DNA from: Embleya sp045207785
Lineage (GTDB): Bacteria; Actinomycetota; Actinomycetes; Streptomycetales; Streptomycetaceae
Length of the DNA stretch: 64,000 bases
Assembly: GCF_045207785.1 (NCBI RefSeq)
Contig: NZ_CP108777.1
Span: 930,001 to 994,000 of the forward strand
Direction of reading: 5' to 3'
Part shown: in pieces, positions 8,810-17,450 of the stretch
How positions within the stretch are numbered: position 1 is the first letter of the stretch
How the letters are laid out: every line of letters begins with the position of its first letter
The notes under the pieces: generated by a model
Database searches by the model: none
What the model was told of the DNA's origin: nothing
What the model saw: only the letters and a program-made list of their open reading frames with translations
Position numbers and translations under genes: made by a program

Positions 8810-9070
8810 GACCGGCAACGCTACTGGGCCCGCCGGCACATCGCACGAGAGTTTCGGCCTCGGCCGCCCTTCCTGGGACGGTTCAGGAGGAGGAGCGGGC
8901 GGCTCGGCGCTCCAGGACCGCGGTCACGGCCTCGACGAGTTCGGTGGCCGGGGGGCGTTCGTTCGTTCGGTGTCGTGTCGGGGTACGGGCAATGGGAGTT
9001 GCGCGCGCCCGCACGCGCGCCCCACGCACGAATTCGGGTCGGCGGGCCCGTGACGGGTGAGGATCCGGTC

Positions 9071-10198
9071 ATGACGACTTCCGTGCGACTGCTCGAAGAA
9101 GCCTCCGCCGAACTGTCCCCGATGCTCGACCTGTTACGCGACCTGGTGCTCTGCGAGTCACCGTCCGAAGACCCGACCGCGCTGAACGCGTGCGCCGACC
9201 TGCTCGCCGACGCGGGTTCCGCCGCGCTCGGGCGTGCCCCCGAGCGGGTCGTCCTGGCGGGCGTGACCCACCTGTTGTGGCGCCCCAAGGGCCCGGCGCC
9301 GCTCCTGCTCGGGCACTACGACACGGTCTGGGCGCTCGGCACCCTCGCAGAGCTGCCGTTCTCGATCGAGGCCGGGATCGCCCGCGGACCGGGCGTGTTC
9401 GACATGAAGGCCGGCATCGTGCAGATGCTCCAGGCGGCCCGGTTGTGCTCGGCTCGCGGCGAGGTGGGGCTGCTGCTGACGGCTGACGAGGAGACCGGAT
9501 CCGTCAACTCGCGACCCCTGGTGGAGGAGGTCGCCGCCACCGCGCCGGCCGTGTTGGTGGGCGAGCCCAGCGGGGCCGACGGTGCGGTGAAGATCGCCCG
9601 CAAGGGCATGGCCGCGTACCGGTTGCGGGTACAGGGCCACGCCGCGCACGCCGGCCTCGAACCCGAACGCGGGGTGAACGCCACGATCGAACTCGCCCAC
9701 CAGATCCTCGCCGTGCAACCGGTGCAGCGCCCGGACGCGGGCACGACCGCGACGCCGACGATCGCCTCGTCCGGCGCGACGCGGAACACCGTGCCCGAAC
9801 TCGCGCACCTCTACGTGGACGTACGCGCCTGGACCCGCGCCGAACTCGATCGCGTCGACGCGCACATGCGCGCGCTCACCCCCACCGTCAGCGGCGCCGA
9901 ACTCGTGGTCGACGGCGAGGTGAACCGCTACCCCATGGAGGAGGCCATGTCCCGCGACCTGTTCGACCACGTCCGCGAGGCGGCACGCGAGATCGGCGTA
10001 CGACCCCCGGAGTCGGTGCGCTCGGGCGGCGGCTCCGACGGCAACCTCACCGCGGCGATCGGCGTACCCACCCTGGACGGCCTCGGCGCGGTCGGCGGCC
10101 ACCCGCACGCCCGGGACGAGTTCGTCGACGTCACCACGATGCCCACCCGAACGGCCCTGCTCGCGGCGCTGATCAATCGACTCTGCGCGGTCCGCTAG
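9071..10198 (+). CDS. M20-family metallopeptidase (glutamate carboxypeptidase-like)
   Basis: 375 residues, cytoplasmic, no signal peptide. The ATG at 9071 has GAGGA upstream. Motifs of the di-zinc M20 fold are in order: GHYDTVWALG (first His ligand and catalytic-loop Asp), GVFDMKAGIVQML (bridging Asp), TADEETGS (catalytic Glu and ligand Glu), VGEPSG, and a C-terminal GAVGGHPHARDEFVD containing the last His ligand. The inserted dimerisation/lid domain runs from about residue 175 to 285 (KIARKGMAAYRLRVQGHAAHAGLEPERGVNA). Closest in pattern to carboxypeptidase G2-like enzymes that remove C-terminal Glu from acyl or peptide substrates; substrate not determinable. Convergent with the ArsR gene. 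Confidence 0.92.
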   Translation: MTTSVRLLEEASAELSPMLDLLRDLVLCESPSEDPTALNACADLLADAGSAALGRAPERVVLAGVTHLLWRPKGPAPLLLGHYDTVWALGTLAELPFSIEAGIARGPGVFDMKAGIVQMLQAARLCSARGEVGLLLTADEETGSVNSRPLVEEVAATAPAVLVGEPSGADGAVKIARKGMAAYRLRVQGHAAHAGLEPERGVNATIELAHQILAVQPVQRPDAGTTATPTIASSGATRNTVPELAHLYVDVRAWTRAELDRVDAHMRALTPTVSGAELVVDGEVNRYPMEEAMSRDLFDHVREAAREIGVRPPESVRSGGGSDGNLTAAIGVPTLDGLGAVGGHPHARDEFVDVTTMPTRTALLAALINRLCAVR

Positions 10199-10209
10199 CG
10201 GACGATCCG

Positions 10210-10266
10210 ACCGAGCCGAGTGCGCGGCTCGGTTGTCCCGGCCGGGGACGTCGCCCGTCCCCGGCC
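10210..10266. terminator. Double hairpin between convergent M20 and ArsR genes
   Basis: Two perfect hairpins in a row: ACCGAGCCG (10210-10218) with CGGCTCGGT (10225-10233), and GGCCGGGGACG (10240-10250) with CGTCCCCGGCC (10256-10266). They lie 12 nt after the M20 stop and 23 nt beyond the ArsR stop, so they can serve both strands. Confidence 0.75.
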
Positions 10267-10288
10267 GCGGCGGGCCGGCGGATCCGCG

Positions 10289-11290
10289 CTACCTGATCCG
10301 GGCTCGCGCCGCCTCGGCCAACGCCGTACCCAGTGGCGTGCGCTCGTAGAGCACCTGGTGGCCGTGTCGGCGCGAGACCAGCAGCCCCGCGTCGCGCAGT
10401 GCCGCGAGGTGCGCGGATACGGACGAGGGGGCCAGGCCGTGGATGTGGGCGAGCGCCGTGGTGCCGGCCGGATCGCCGAGGCCGGCCAGGAGGGCGGCGC
10501 GATTGCGGCCGAGCAGGCGTACCAGCGGATCCGGCAGCCCGGCGGGCGCGTCGCTCCACAACCCACCCACTCCCCGCGCGGGATAGATCACGGTGGGCTG
10601 CCACGGCGGGGCGAAGCCGCTCACCACGTCCGGCCACACGAAGACGCTGGGCATCAACAACACGCCTCGACCGGCGGGGCGTTGCACCCCGGGGACGTCG
10701 CCGCGGGTGGGGAGCGTGAGGGTCTCGTCGGCCCAGCCGATCGCGGGATGCAGATCGGCGAACAGCGCCCGCAGGCCCCCGTTCGCCAACCGCCGTGAAC
10801 GGTAGGCGATGTCGGCCTCCAGCAGCGCCCGCAGGCGCGGCCAGTCCGGGGCCACCAATGCCTGCCAGGCCCGTTCCGTGACGTCGGCCAACTCCTGCAC
10901 GGCGGCCGCGGGATCCTCCAGCGCCGCCCGCCCGCGCGGTGACTCGGCGGCGCCCGGGGTGCACGCCAGCGAGCGGGCCATCTCGGCCCTGGCCGACGCC
11001 GGATCGATGGCCCGCATGCGGGCCAGTTCCTCCTCGAACGAGGCATACGGCGTGTCCGGCGGCGGGCCCAGGAAGTCCGGCGTGTACCCGCCGGGCAACG
11101 GCATGAACAGCCACAGCGCGGACAGGTCGAGATCCGTCGCGGCGCCGGCACGGCGCAGCCAGGCCCGGTGGTAGGCGTGCCGCTCCGTCCGGCGCAGCGT
11201 CCGTACCGCCTCGTGCGTCTGGCACAGCGGCGAGATCGCGAACCGGCAACCCAGCAGATCCTCGGCATCCAGGTGCATGCGCAGCGCCAT
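10289..11290 (-). CDS. ArsR-type winged-helix regulator with long N-terminal domain (DUF5937-like)
   Basis: 333 residues from ATG 11288-11290, preceded by GGAGG at six bases. Unlike a minimal ArsR of about 100 residues, it has a 240-residue N-terminal domain (LGCRFAISPLCQTHEAVRTL at the start, PTVIYPARGVGGLW near its end). The winged helix is at the C terminus: LLAGLGDPAGTTALAHIHGLAPSSVSAHLAALRDAGLLVSRRHGHQVLYERTPLG. This layout is common in streptomycetes, always beside efflux or resistance genes. The divergent MFS gene at 11585 is therefore its probable target, through the repeats at 11308-11352. Ligand unknown. Confidence 0.88.
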   Translation of the reverse strand: MALRMHLDAEDLLGCRFAISPLCQTHEAVRTLRRTERHAYHRAWLRRAGAATDLDLSALWLFMPLPGGYTPDFLGPPPDTPYASFEEELARMRAIDPASARAEMARSLACTPGAAESPRGRAALEDPAAAVQELADVTERAWQALVAPDWPRLRALLEADIAYRSRRLANGGLRALFADLHPAIGWADETLTLPTRGDVPGVQRPAGRGVLLMPSVFVWPDVVSGFAPPWQPTVIYPARGVGGLWSDAPAGLPDPLVRLLGRNRAALLAGLGDPAGTTALAHIHGLAPSSVSAHLAALRDAGLLVSRRHGHQVLYERTPLGTALAEAARARIR

Positions 11291-11307
11291 CGCGCCCTCC
11301 GGCCGGT

Positions 11308-11352
11308 TCGGGGATTCGGCCGGGATTCGGCCGGGATTCGGCTCAAGCCGAA
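11308..11352. promoter_or_regulatory. Direct repeats and palindrome in the ArsR/MFS divergent promoter
   Basis: Three tandem 11-bp copies of GGGATTCGGCC run from about 11311, the last grading into the palindrome TTCGGCTCAAGCCGAA (11337-11352). They sit just upstream of the ArsR start and fit an autoregulatory operator, but binding is inferred from position only. Confidence 0.5.
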
Positions 11353-11396
11353 AGTCTAGAGGGCGGCACGGCGACCGGGCAGGCTTGCCGCATCGT

Positions 11397-11520
11397 GCTC
11401 GCGAGACGCGAAGTGCGCGACGCGAAGTGCGAGATGCGAAGCGCGAGATGCGTAGCACGCGACTCGAAGCGCGAGATGTGAACGCGCTACTCGAAGCGCG
11501 AGATGCGCAGCGCGACCCGC
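11397..11520. repeat. Degenerate tandem repeats of a GCGAGATGCGAAGC-like unit
   Basis: About eight diverged copies of a 10-14 bp unit (GCGAAGTGCGAGATGCGAAG and variants such as CGAAGCGCGAGATG) fill most of the remaining ArsR-MFS intergenic space. No gene is contained. It may be a decaying minisatellite or a cluster of weak binding sites. Confidence 0.5.
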
Positions 11521-11584
11521 GCGCCGACCCGGCCGGCGTGAACGCGGGCCGCGAATCCCACCCCACGCACCGAAACGAGGACGG

Positions 11585-12784
11585 ATGCCCGTCACGCGTC
11601 CCGCCACCTGGCGCCGAAGCGCCGTGGTCGCGGCCCTGATGCTGGCCGCGTTCACGTTCAACACCACGGAGAACCTGCCGATCGGACTGCTCGACCTGAT
11701 CTCGGCCGACGTCCACGTGACGCAGGCCGCGGTCGGCGCCCTGGTCACCGGATACGGCCTGACCGTGGCCGCCTTCTCGCTGCCGCTCGCGCACGCGACC
11801 CGGGCGATTCCGCGCCGCTTCGTGCTCGGCGGCGTGCTGGCCGTGCTCGTCCTCGCGAGCGGGCTGTCCGCGATGTCCCCGGCGTACGGCGTCCTGCTCG
11901 CGGCCCGGGTGGCGACCGCGCTGGCGCAGGCGCTCTTCTGGGCCGTGATGGGACCCGTGGCGGTGGGGCTGTTCGCGCCGGAGCGGCGCGGTCGGGTGCT
12001 CGGCCTGTTGTCCATCGGCGGCTCGCTCGCCACGGTGCTCGGCGTCCCGGCCGGCACTTGGCTGGGCGGGCACGGCGGTTGGCGCGCCCCGTTCCTGGTG
12101 CTGAGCGGACTGGGCCTGGTCGCGCTCGTCGTGGTCGCCGTCCTGTTGCCGACCTCGCGCCCCGAGGAGGGACACGCCGCCTACGGCGCCACTCCCGACG
12201 CCCGCCGGTTCAGGATCGTCGTGGCGACCACGGCCCTGTCCGTCACCGGCGTCTTCGCGGGCTTCACGTACATCGTCGCCTTCCTGGACGAGGTCGGCGG
12301 CTTCTCCGACGACGCGGTCGGCGCCCTGTTCCTGGTGTTCGGCGCGGCGGGAATCGTGGGCGTCGCGTGCGCGGGGCCGCTCCTCGACCGCTTCCCCAGG
12401 GCGACGCTGACGGTCCCCGTGGTCGGACAGGCCCTGGCGCTGCTCACGCTGTGGGCGGCGGGGCGATCGCAGCCGGTCGTGGTGGCCATGCTCGCGCTGC
12501 TCGGCGCCTCGGTCGGCCCGCTCTTCATGGCCGCCCAGAACCAGGTCCTGCGGGTCGCGCCGGGCCGGACCGAGATGGCCCTCGCGGCGAACTCGGCGGC
12601 GTTCAACCTGGGCGTGGCCGCGGGCGCGCTGCTCGGCGGTCTGCTCCTGCCCGTCGTCGGCGTCCGCGGCACGTTCCTGGTCGGCGGACTGCTGACCGTC
12701 GCGGCCCTTGCCGTCCTGCGGACAGGCCCCGCCCGAACGGGCCGAGCACGAGGACTCGGCGTGCTCGCCGCCGAGCAGGGCTGA
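11585..12784 (+). CDS. MFS drug/metabolite efflux transporter (DHA1 type, 12 TM)
   Basis: 399 residues with twelve predicted spans. ATG at 11585 after GAGG. The first half carries the acidic-residue TM1 (AFTFNTTENLPIGLLDLIS) and, after TM2, SLPLAHATRAIPRRFVLGG. The motif-C region in TM5 is LLSIGGSLATVLGVPAGTWLGGHGGWRAPF, typical of drug/proton antiporters such as chloramphenicol- and arabinose-efflux relatives. It would export a hydrophobic compound using the proton gradient. The divergent ArsR gene is the likely repressor. The RiPP-like operon begins just downstream on the opposite strand, so export of that product is possible but unproven. Confidence 0.88.
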   Translation: MPVTRPATWRRSAVVAALMLAAFTFNTTENLPIGLLDLISADVHVTQAAVGALVTGYGLTVAAFSLPLAHATRAIPRRFVLGGVLAVLVLASGLSAMSPAYGVLLAARVATALAQALFWAVMGPVAVGLFAPERRGRVLGLLSIGGSLATVLGVPAGTWLGGHGGWRAPFLVLSGLGLVALVVVAVLLPTSRPEEGHAAYGATPDARRFRIVVATTALSVTGVFAGFTYIVAFLDEVGGFSDDAVGALFLVFGAAGIVGVACAGPLLDRFPRATLTVPVVGQALALLTLWAAGRSQPVVVAMLALLGASVGPLFMAAQNQVLRVAPGRTEMALAANSAAFNLGVAAGALLGGLLLPVVGVRGTFLVGGLLTVAALAVLRTGPARTGRARGLGVLAAEQG

Positions 12785-12788
12785 CCGG

Positions 12789-12828
12789 CCGTGCGGGTGG
12801 GCGCCGTGCTCCGCGTCCACCCGCACGG
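12789..12828. terminator. Bidirectional hairpin ending the MFS gene and the RiPP-like operon
   Basis: Perfect 12-bp arms CCGTGCGGGTGG (12789-12800) and CCACCCGCACGG (12817-12828), 16-nt loop, between two convergent stop codons. It marks the right-hand limit of the MFS transcript and the end of the leftward operon starting near 20128. Confidence 0.75.
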
Positions 12829-12860
12829 CGTTCGAGGCCCGCCCCCGCGGCCGCCGGGTC

Positions 12861-13655
12861 CTACGGTCCCGCGGCGAAGGCCGCGGGGTGTCGGCTCGCG
12901 GTCAGGTTCTCGGTGATCACGGTGTTCACGAACCGGATCTGATCTTGCGTCAGGTAGTCCCGGTAGCCGCCGACCACCCCGCGTCGGGTCTTGTAGGACT
13001 CCGGGTCCATCGGGTCGCCCGGACGCAGGCGCCGCGAGTCGAGGGTGCCCGTCGCCTCCATCGCGCGCATGTTGGCGAACGCGGCGTACCGCACCGCCTC
13101 CTCCAGCACCGCCGGATCCACGGCGGGCACTCCGCAAAAGGCCAGCACCCGGCCGAGTTCGCCCGCGGGGTCGTCGGTCAATCGCTCGTAGGAGAGGTCC
13201 AGGAACGCGCTCGGCGTGTGTCGGTGGGCGTGCCAGATGTTCCAGTAGGCGATGCAGGACCTGAGGCTGCCCCGCTCCTCGTCGAGAAACTCGGACAGGG
13301 TCCCGACGTACGGGTGGGTCTGCCGGCGGGTGCGCTGGAAGTAGTGGGACACGATGACGTCCCGCAGGTCCCGGGTCAGGAAGACCACCCTGCGGTCGGC
13401 GTACCAGCTCTTGTCCGGATTCTGCTCGGCCGGGGACCTCCCGCCGGGGTCGCCGTCGTGCAGAAACGCGATGACGGGCAGCGACTCGGGTGCGGCCCGG
13501 GCGAAATCGGCCGGTTCGAGGTCGCGGCACAGTTCCATGGGCAGCTCGAAACCGAGCGAGAGCGCCTTGACGATCAGCAGACGCAGCCAGGTGCGTCCGC
13601 ACTTGGGGAAGGACAGGATGTACACGTCGGCGTCGTCGGCCGGCACGAACGTCAT
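12861..13655 (-). CDS. PAPS-dependent sulfotransferase, last gene of the RiPP-like operon
   Basis: 264 residues from ATG 13653-13655. It has the sulfotransferase signatures: the 5'-phosphosulfate loop SFPKCGRTWLR at 15-25, the 3'-phosphate-binding region RDLRDVIVSHYFQRTRR at mid-protein, LDLSYERLTDDPAGEL, and the closing GVVGGYRDYLTQDQIRFVN. It would transfer sulfate from PAPS to a hydroxyl or amine on a small molecule or peptide; no membrane anchor is visible. It follows the glycosyltransferase by 50 bp in the same direction, so it probably decorates the same product, perhaps a sugar or a hydroxylated residue. The acceptor is not determinable. Confidence 0.85.
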   Translation of the reverse strand: MTFVPADDADVYILSFPKCGRTWLRLLIVKALSLGFELPMELCRDLEPADFARAAPESLPVIAFLHDGDPGGRSPAEQNPDKSWYADRRVVFLTRDLRDVIVSHYFQRTRRQTHPYVGTLSEFLDEERGSLRSCIAYWNIWHAHRHTPSAFLDLSYERLTDDPAGELGRVLAFCGVPAVDPAVLEEAVRYAAFANMRAMEATGTLDSRRLRPGDPMDPESYKTRRGVVGGYRDYLTQDQIRFVNTVITENLTASRHPAAFAAGP

Positions 13656-13705
13656 GGGCGCTGCCCCTTTCACGCGGTGTGGGCGGTGTACGCGGTCGGC
13701 GCGGT

Positions 13706-14836
13706 TCACACCGTGGCCGGACGGTCGAGGGCCGCGAGCACCCGCTCGGCGCGTTCGCGCCAGGTGTAGCGCTCGACGACCTGCCTGCGACCCTCGTCGC
13801 CGAGTGCCCGCCGAAGTGCCCCGTCGGCGCACAGTTCGGTGAGCGCGGCCACCCATGCCGCCCTGTCGGCCGGTGGGCACAGCAGGCAGTTGACCCGGTC
13901 CTGGAGCACCTCGCGCAGGACCGGCAGGTCGGAGGCGACGACGGCGCGGCCGTGAGCCAGGTACTCGAAGAGCTTCATCGGGGAGGCCCACCGACTCGTC
14001 TCGCCGAGCCCGCCCGCGGCGTACACCTTCTCCTGGTACGGGGCCAGGACCACGTCGAAGAGCGGGAAGTACGCGGGCACGACACCGGGCGGACGATGTC
14101 CGTGGAAGTACACGTTGGGCAGTCGACAGGGTTCCTCCCACCGGACCCGGTCCTCGTGCGTGCCGCCGACCAGGTGGAAGTCGAGGCCGGGGAGCCGGTC
14201 GGCGAGGTCGAGGATCAAGTCGATGCCGCGCCCGGGATAGAGGTGGCCCACGTAACCGATGCGTGGCACCCCGGGCCGCCCGGGCAGGTCCGGTGCCGGC
14301 GACGCCGGTTGGTGGTCGGGCACGTCGGCGCAGTCGGGCTCGACGAGGAGCGGCAGCCGCGCCGACCGATCGTGCGCCTGCCGGAAGTCGCGCGCGAGCG
14401 CGTGGGTGATCACCACGACCCGGGCCAACGTCGGCCTGGCGAGCAGGCGACGCTCCACCCTGGTCGGATAGGTGTCGCCCCAGAGTTGATGGGTCTCGTA
14501 CACGAAGGGCGCGATGTCCGACGCGAGGGCGAGGCTGTACGGATCACGCCCGTAGAGCAGGTCGGGGGCGGTGTCGCGCAGGAGCAGCGCGCGCACCCGT
14601 GCCGCGCGCGCCCAGTAGCCGGCCGGGGTGTAGTCCGGGGCGGGCACTCCCCGGATGGGAAACCGATGCCGGACCCCGTAATAGGCGTGCGGATCGTCGG
14701 CCGGCTGGGTGCCGGGCAGCGCGTACAGGGTGATGTCGTGTCCGGCGTCGGCGAACGCGTCGCACATGCGCATGACGTGGATGCCGTTGGCGTAGACCGA
14801 GGGGATGCTCCCGGCGTGCAGGTACGCGATTCGCAT
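13706..14836 (-). CDS. GT4-family (GT-B fold) glycosyltransferase
   Basis: 376 residues from ATG 14834-14836, nine bases after the oxygenase stop. The N-terminal acceptor domain begins MRIAYLHAGSIPSVYANGIHVM with the Gly-rich loop of GT4 enzymes. The C-terminal donor domain has RIGYVGHLYPGRGIDLILDLADRL, the nucleotide-sugar site ETSRWASPMKLFEYLAHGRAVVASD with the E-x7-E type retaining motif at about 279-303, and the C-terminal helix. It would transfer a sugar from a nucleotide donor with retention. Context suggests glycosylation of a tailored peptide rather than cell wall, because no wall-polymer genes are nearby. Donor and acceptor are unknown. Confidence 0.85.
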   Translation of the reverse strand: MRIAYLHAGSIPSVYANGIHVMRMCDAFADAGHDITLYALPGTQPADDPHAYYGVRHRFPIRGVPAPDYTPAGYWARAARVRALLLRDTAPDLLYGRDPYSLALASDIAPFVYETHQLWGDTYPTRVERRLLARPTLARVVVITHALARDFRQAHDRSARLPLLVEPDCADVPDHQPASPAPDLPGRPGVPRIGYVGHLYPGRGIDLILDLADRLPGLDFHLVGGTHEDRVRWEEPCRLPNVYFHGHRPPGVVPAYFPLFDVVLAPYQEKVYAAGGLGETSRWASPMKLFEYLAHGRAVVASDLPVLREVLQDRVNCLLCPPADRAAWVAALTELCADGALRRALGDEGRRQVVERYTWRERAERVLAALDRPATV

Positions 14837-14844
14837 GCCGCCGG

Positions 14845-15816
14845 CTACGCCTGGCCGGCCGACGGCGCGGACGGCTGCGGGCGTTCGTAGCCGGGCGGTC
14901 GCCGCAGGGCGGTGCGCAGGAGGTGCCTGCCGTACGCGCGGGTGGCCCGGGATCGAAGGGAGGCCGACCTCCGGAACGGGCCGCGGAGCAGGCGTGGGTC
15001 GTCGTAGGGGACCCAGCCGCTGCCCTTCGGATTGAACCGAGGGGCTCCGATGCTGACGCGCTTGGTGAGGACCCATCGGGTCTCGTCGGTGGTGTTGGTC
15101 TCGGAGGCGTGCACGTGGTCTCCCGAGAACACCAGGATGTCGCCGGCGTCCAGGGTGAACCGGACCGGGGCGCCGAGCTCCTGGTCGGGGGCCAGGCCGT
15201 AGCCGACCCTGCGCACCGGTCGACGGTAGAGGTCGGGGTAGACGAGCAGGCCGTTGCCGGGGCGGACTCGGCCCAGGGCGATCCACAGATTGACCGAGTT
15301 GAGGGTGGTGTTGAACCACGAGTCGACGTGCAGCGCGTTGGGCACCATGAAGCCCGCGAGCGGAGCGAGTTCGTCGCGGCCCGCGACCACGGCGTGCGGC
15401 AGCATGGTGCGTACGCCGAGATGGCGGCTCACGTATACCGGTGGTCCCTCGGGGTCCGCCGTCGCGGCGAAGTCGAGGATCGCGTCGGCGGCGATGGGCC
15501 GCATCAGGGTCTCCAGACGGGTGCGCAGGGCTGTCGCCTCCTCGACGGTCGCGGCGGCGTGCAGCTGTTCGATCCCGTCCCGCTCCAGGGTGCGGGCGGC
15601 GTCGGCGGGAAGCGTTTCGCGGGCGGCGACCGCGATCGCACGGCGCAGCGGTTCCAGGGCGTTCAGGTGTTGCAGCCCGCGCTTGATCACGACGAGTCGA
15701 CCCTCGTCGACCACCCGTCGCAGCGGCGCGCCGAGGGAGTCGGGGCCGGGGCGCACTTCCAGTGGTGCGTGCCTGTCGACCGGAGCCGGGCCGGGGTTTC
15801 GGGCGGACGCGAACAT
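14845..15816 (-). CDS. Fe(II)/2-oxoglutarate oxygenase (phytanoyl-CoA dioxygenase superfamily)
   Basis: 323 residues. The double-stranded beta-helix iron site is readable: HVD at 163-165 (ALHVDSWFNTTLNSVNLWIALG) and the distal His236 within SGDHVHASETNTTDETRWVL, with Arg247 placed to bind 2-oxoglutarate. NPKGSGWVPYDDP near 262-274 and the basic C terminus are not typical of the core fold. PhyH-like enzymes in natural-product clusters hydroxylate, halogenate or desaturate. Here it would be a second oxidative tailoring enzyme beside the HExxH protein. It starts 66 bp after the preceding methyltransferase stop and is followed nine bases later by the glycosyltransferase. Confidence 0.82.
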   Translation of the reverse strand: MFASARNPGPAPVDRHAPLEVRPGPDSLGAPLRRVVDEGRLVVIKRGLQHLNALEPLRRAIAVAARETLPADAARTLERDGIEQLHAAATVEEATALRTRLETLMRPIAADAILDFAATADPEGPPVYVSRHLGVRTMLPHAVVAGRDELAPLAGFMVPNALHVDSWFNTTLNSVNLWIALGRVRPGNGLLVYPDLYRRPVRRVGYGLAPDQELGAPVRFTLDAGDILVFSGDHVHASETNTTDETRWVLTKRVSIGAPRFNPKGSGWVPYDDPRLLRGPFRRSASLRSRATRAYGRHLLRTALRRPPGYERPQPSAPSAGQA

Positions 15817-15882
15817 GGGTGGGCCTCCCGTTCGAAGACGCGGATTTCGAGGACGCGGGTGCGGTGCGGCCGGCGGCGCCGG

Positions 15883-16716
15883 TCAGCCGGCGGGTTTGCT
15901 CGCCCGCAGGGAGAACGACAGTGGGAAGGAGGGCAGTTCGGGCGGCAGGTGCCACCAGCCGTCCTCCCCTTCGTGCAGGAAGGGCAACATCCGCCAGTCG
16001 GCGAAGGGCCATTCGTGCAGGTAGTCGATCCGCAGGCCCACGCCGGTCAGCGCGCAGACGATGTCGGCGAGCGTGTGCCCCCACGAGCACTCCACGCTCT
16101 CCACGTCGGCGTCGGGCACGGCGTGCCGGCTGCGGTACTCGAACCACAGTGGCTCGTTCTGCCCGAAGTACGGGTGGTGCGGCCGGAGTCGGGGTTCGGT
16201 CGTGGTGTTGTCGAAGGTCCACGCCGCCGGATGGGCCTCCCACAGATGGAAGAAGCCGCCCGGGGTGACGAAGTGCGCGACCACCTCGGCCCAGCGGCGC
16301 AGGTCGGGCAGCCATCCCAGGACGCCGTGGGCGGTGTGCACGATGTCGAAGGTGCCGTCGAGGACGTCCGGCAGGTCGTACACGTTGGCCTCGACGAACC
16401 GGGCCGACGGTGCGACGTCGGCGGCGAGGTCGCGGGAGATCGCCACCGCCTCGGCGGCGAAGTCCACGCCGGTGACCTGTGCGCCGAGCCGGGCCCAGGA
16501 CAGGGTGGGGAGGCCGATGTTGCACTGCAGGTGCAGGAGGGTTCGGCCGGCCACCTCGCCGACCTCGGCGCGCTCCTGCGCGCGCAGTCGCAGTCCGCCC
16601 GCGCGGAAGTCGTCGAGGGCGTACGAGCTCGAGGCGGCCTTCAGCGGCGTCCAGATCTCCCACTGCCGCCGGTTCTCCCGCATGCACGCGTCCGGGTCCA
16701 CCAGGCTTCTCCTCAT
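15883..16716 (-). CDS. Class I SAM-dependent methyltransferase
   Basis: 277 residues. The Rossmann motif I is LLHLQCNIGLPTLSWARLGAQVTGVDF (about 60-86). It continues with ARFVEANVYDLP, DIVHTAHGVLGWLPDLRRWAEVV and the GGFFHLWEAHP strand. The C-terminal part (PLWFEYRSRHAVPDADVESVECSWGHTLADIV) is a substrate domain seen in many standalone streptomycete methyltransferases. The ATG overlaps the stop codon of the upstream methyltransferase (ATGA), so translation is coupled. Its position in the YcaO operon suggests methylation of the modified peptide, but the acceptor is unknown. Confidence 0.85.
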   Translation of the reverse strand: MRRSLVDPDACMRENRRQWEIWTPLKAASSSYALDDFRAGGLRLRAQERAEVGEVAGRTLLHLQCNIGLPTLSWARLGAQVTGVDFAAEAVAISRDLAADVAPSARFVEANVYDLPDVLDGTFDIVHTAHGVLGWLPDLRRWAEVVAHFVTPGGFFHLWEAHPAAWTFDNTTTEPRLRPHHPYFGQNEPLWFEYRSRHAVPDADVESVECSWGHTLADIVCALTGVGLRIDYLHEWPFADWRMLPFLHEGEDGWWHLPPELPSFPLSFSLRASKPAG

Positions 16717-17450
16717 GGTCGTTCGTACACGGAGACGTGGTAGGTGCTGGCGGCCGTGTACTTCTCGCCCGCCCACCCGCCGAATCGCTCGCGCAGGCGC
16801 AACCCCGCCATCGCGGCCATCAGGTCGAGTTCGCCCGCGGACGCGTATCGGAAGGACACCGGCACGTGGTGGATGCCGCCGCCGTCGAAGATCAGGTAGT
16901 GCGAGGTGTAGCGCTGCGCGGCGCGGTCGACCCGGCGCAGGCGCACCGTCACTCCCCCGCCCCGGATCGGGAGGGTGGCCACCGCGGCGTCCGGCGCGAC
17001 CAGGGCCTCGGGGACGTGCGCGTCGAGGACGAAGAGTCCGCCGGGGAGCAGGTGGTCCGCCGTGTGGGCGAAGCACTGTGCCTGGTCGTGCTGGCTGTCG
17101 AGTTCGAAGAAGGTCCCGTTGACCACGTAGACCAGAGCGAACGCACCGTCGACGGGGACACGGCTGAAGTCGCCCACGGTGATCGGGATGTCCCGACCGC
17201 CCGGCTTGGCACGAAGCCGGTCGGTCATCTCCGAGGCGGCCTCGACGCCGTGCACCTCCAGGCCCCGCGCGGCCAGCGGCAGGGCCACCCGGCCGGTGCC
17301 GGAGCCCAGTTCGAGCACCGGACCACCACCCGCGACCTTCGCGAGCAGCGCGAGGCGCTCGACCGTGCTGTCGGTGACGTACGAGGGGAACCAGTCGTCG
17401 TAGTTGGCCGCGAACCGGGCTGCGTAGTGGGACGGGTCCTGCTCGGTCAT
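16713..17450 (-). CDS. Class I SAM-dependent methyltransferase
   Basis: 245 residues. Motif I is VLELGSGTGRVALPLAARGLEVHGVE at about 45-70, then ITVGDFSRVPVDGAFALVYVVNGTFFELDSQHDQAQCF and HLLPGGLFVLDAHVPEA. It belongs to the same broad family as the unrelated-context gene at 34873-35613 (both have FxLVYxVxNT and the final HxSVxxxP strand). GAGGAGGA about ten bases before the ATG is the ribosome binding site. It follows YcaO after a 193-bp repeat-filled gap and overlaps the next methyltransferase by four bases. Confidence 0.85.
   Translation of the reverse strand: MTEQDPSHYAARFAANYDDWFPSYVTDSTVERLALLAKVAGGGPVLELGSGTGRVALPLAARGLEVHGVEAASEMTDRLRAKPGGRDIPITVGDFSRVPVDGAFALVYVVNGTFFELDSQHDQAQCFAHTADHLLPGGLFVLDAHVPEALVAPDAAVATLPIRGGGVTVRLRRVDRAAQRYTSHYLIFDGGGIHHVPVSFRYASAGELDLMAAMAGLRLRERFGGWAGEKYTAASTYHVSVYERP

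Noticed and set aside
11291..12826. N-terminal extension of the ArsR-type gene across the MFS gene on the minus strand
   Set aside because: The extension is antisense to a convincing 12-TM transporter and lacks domains. The ATG at 11290 has a proper ribosome site.
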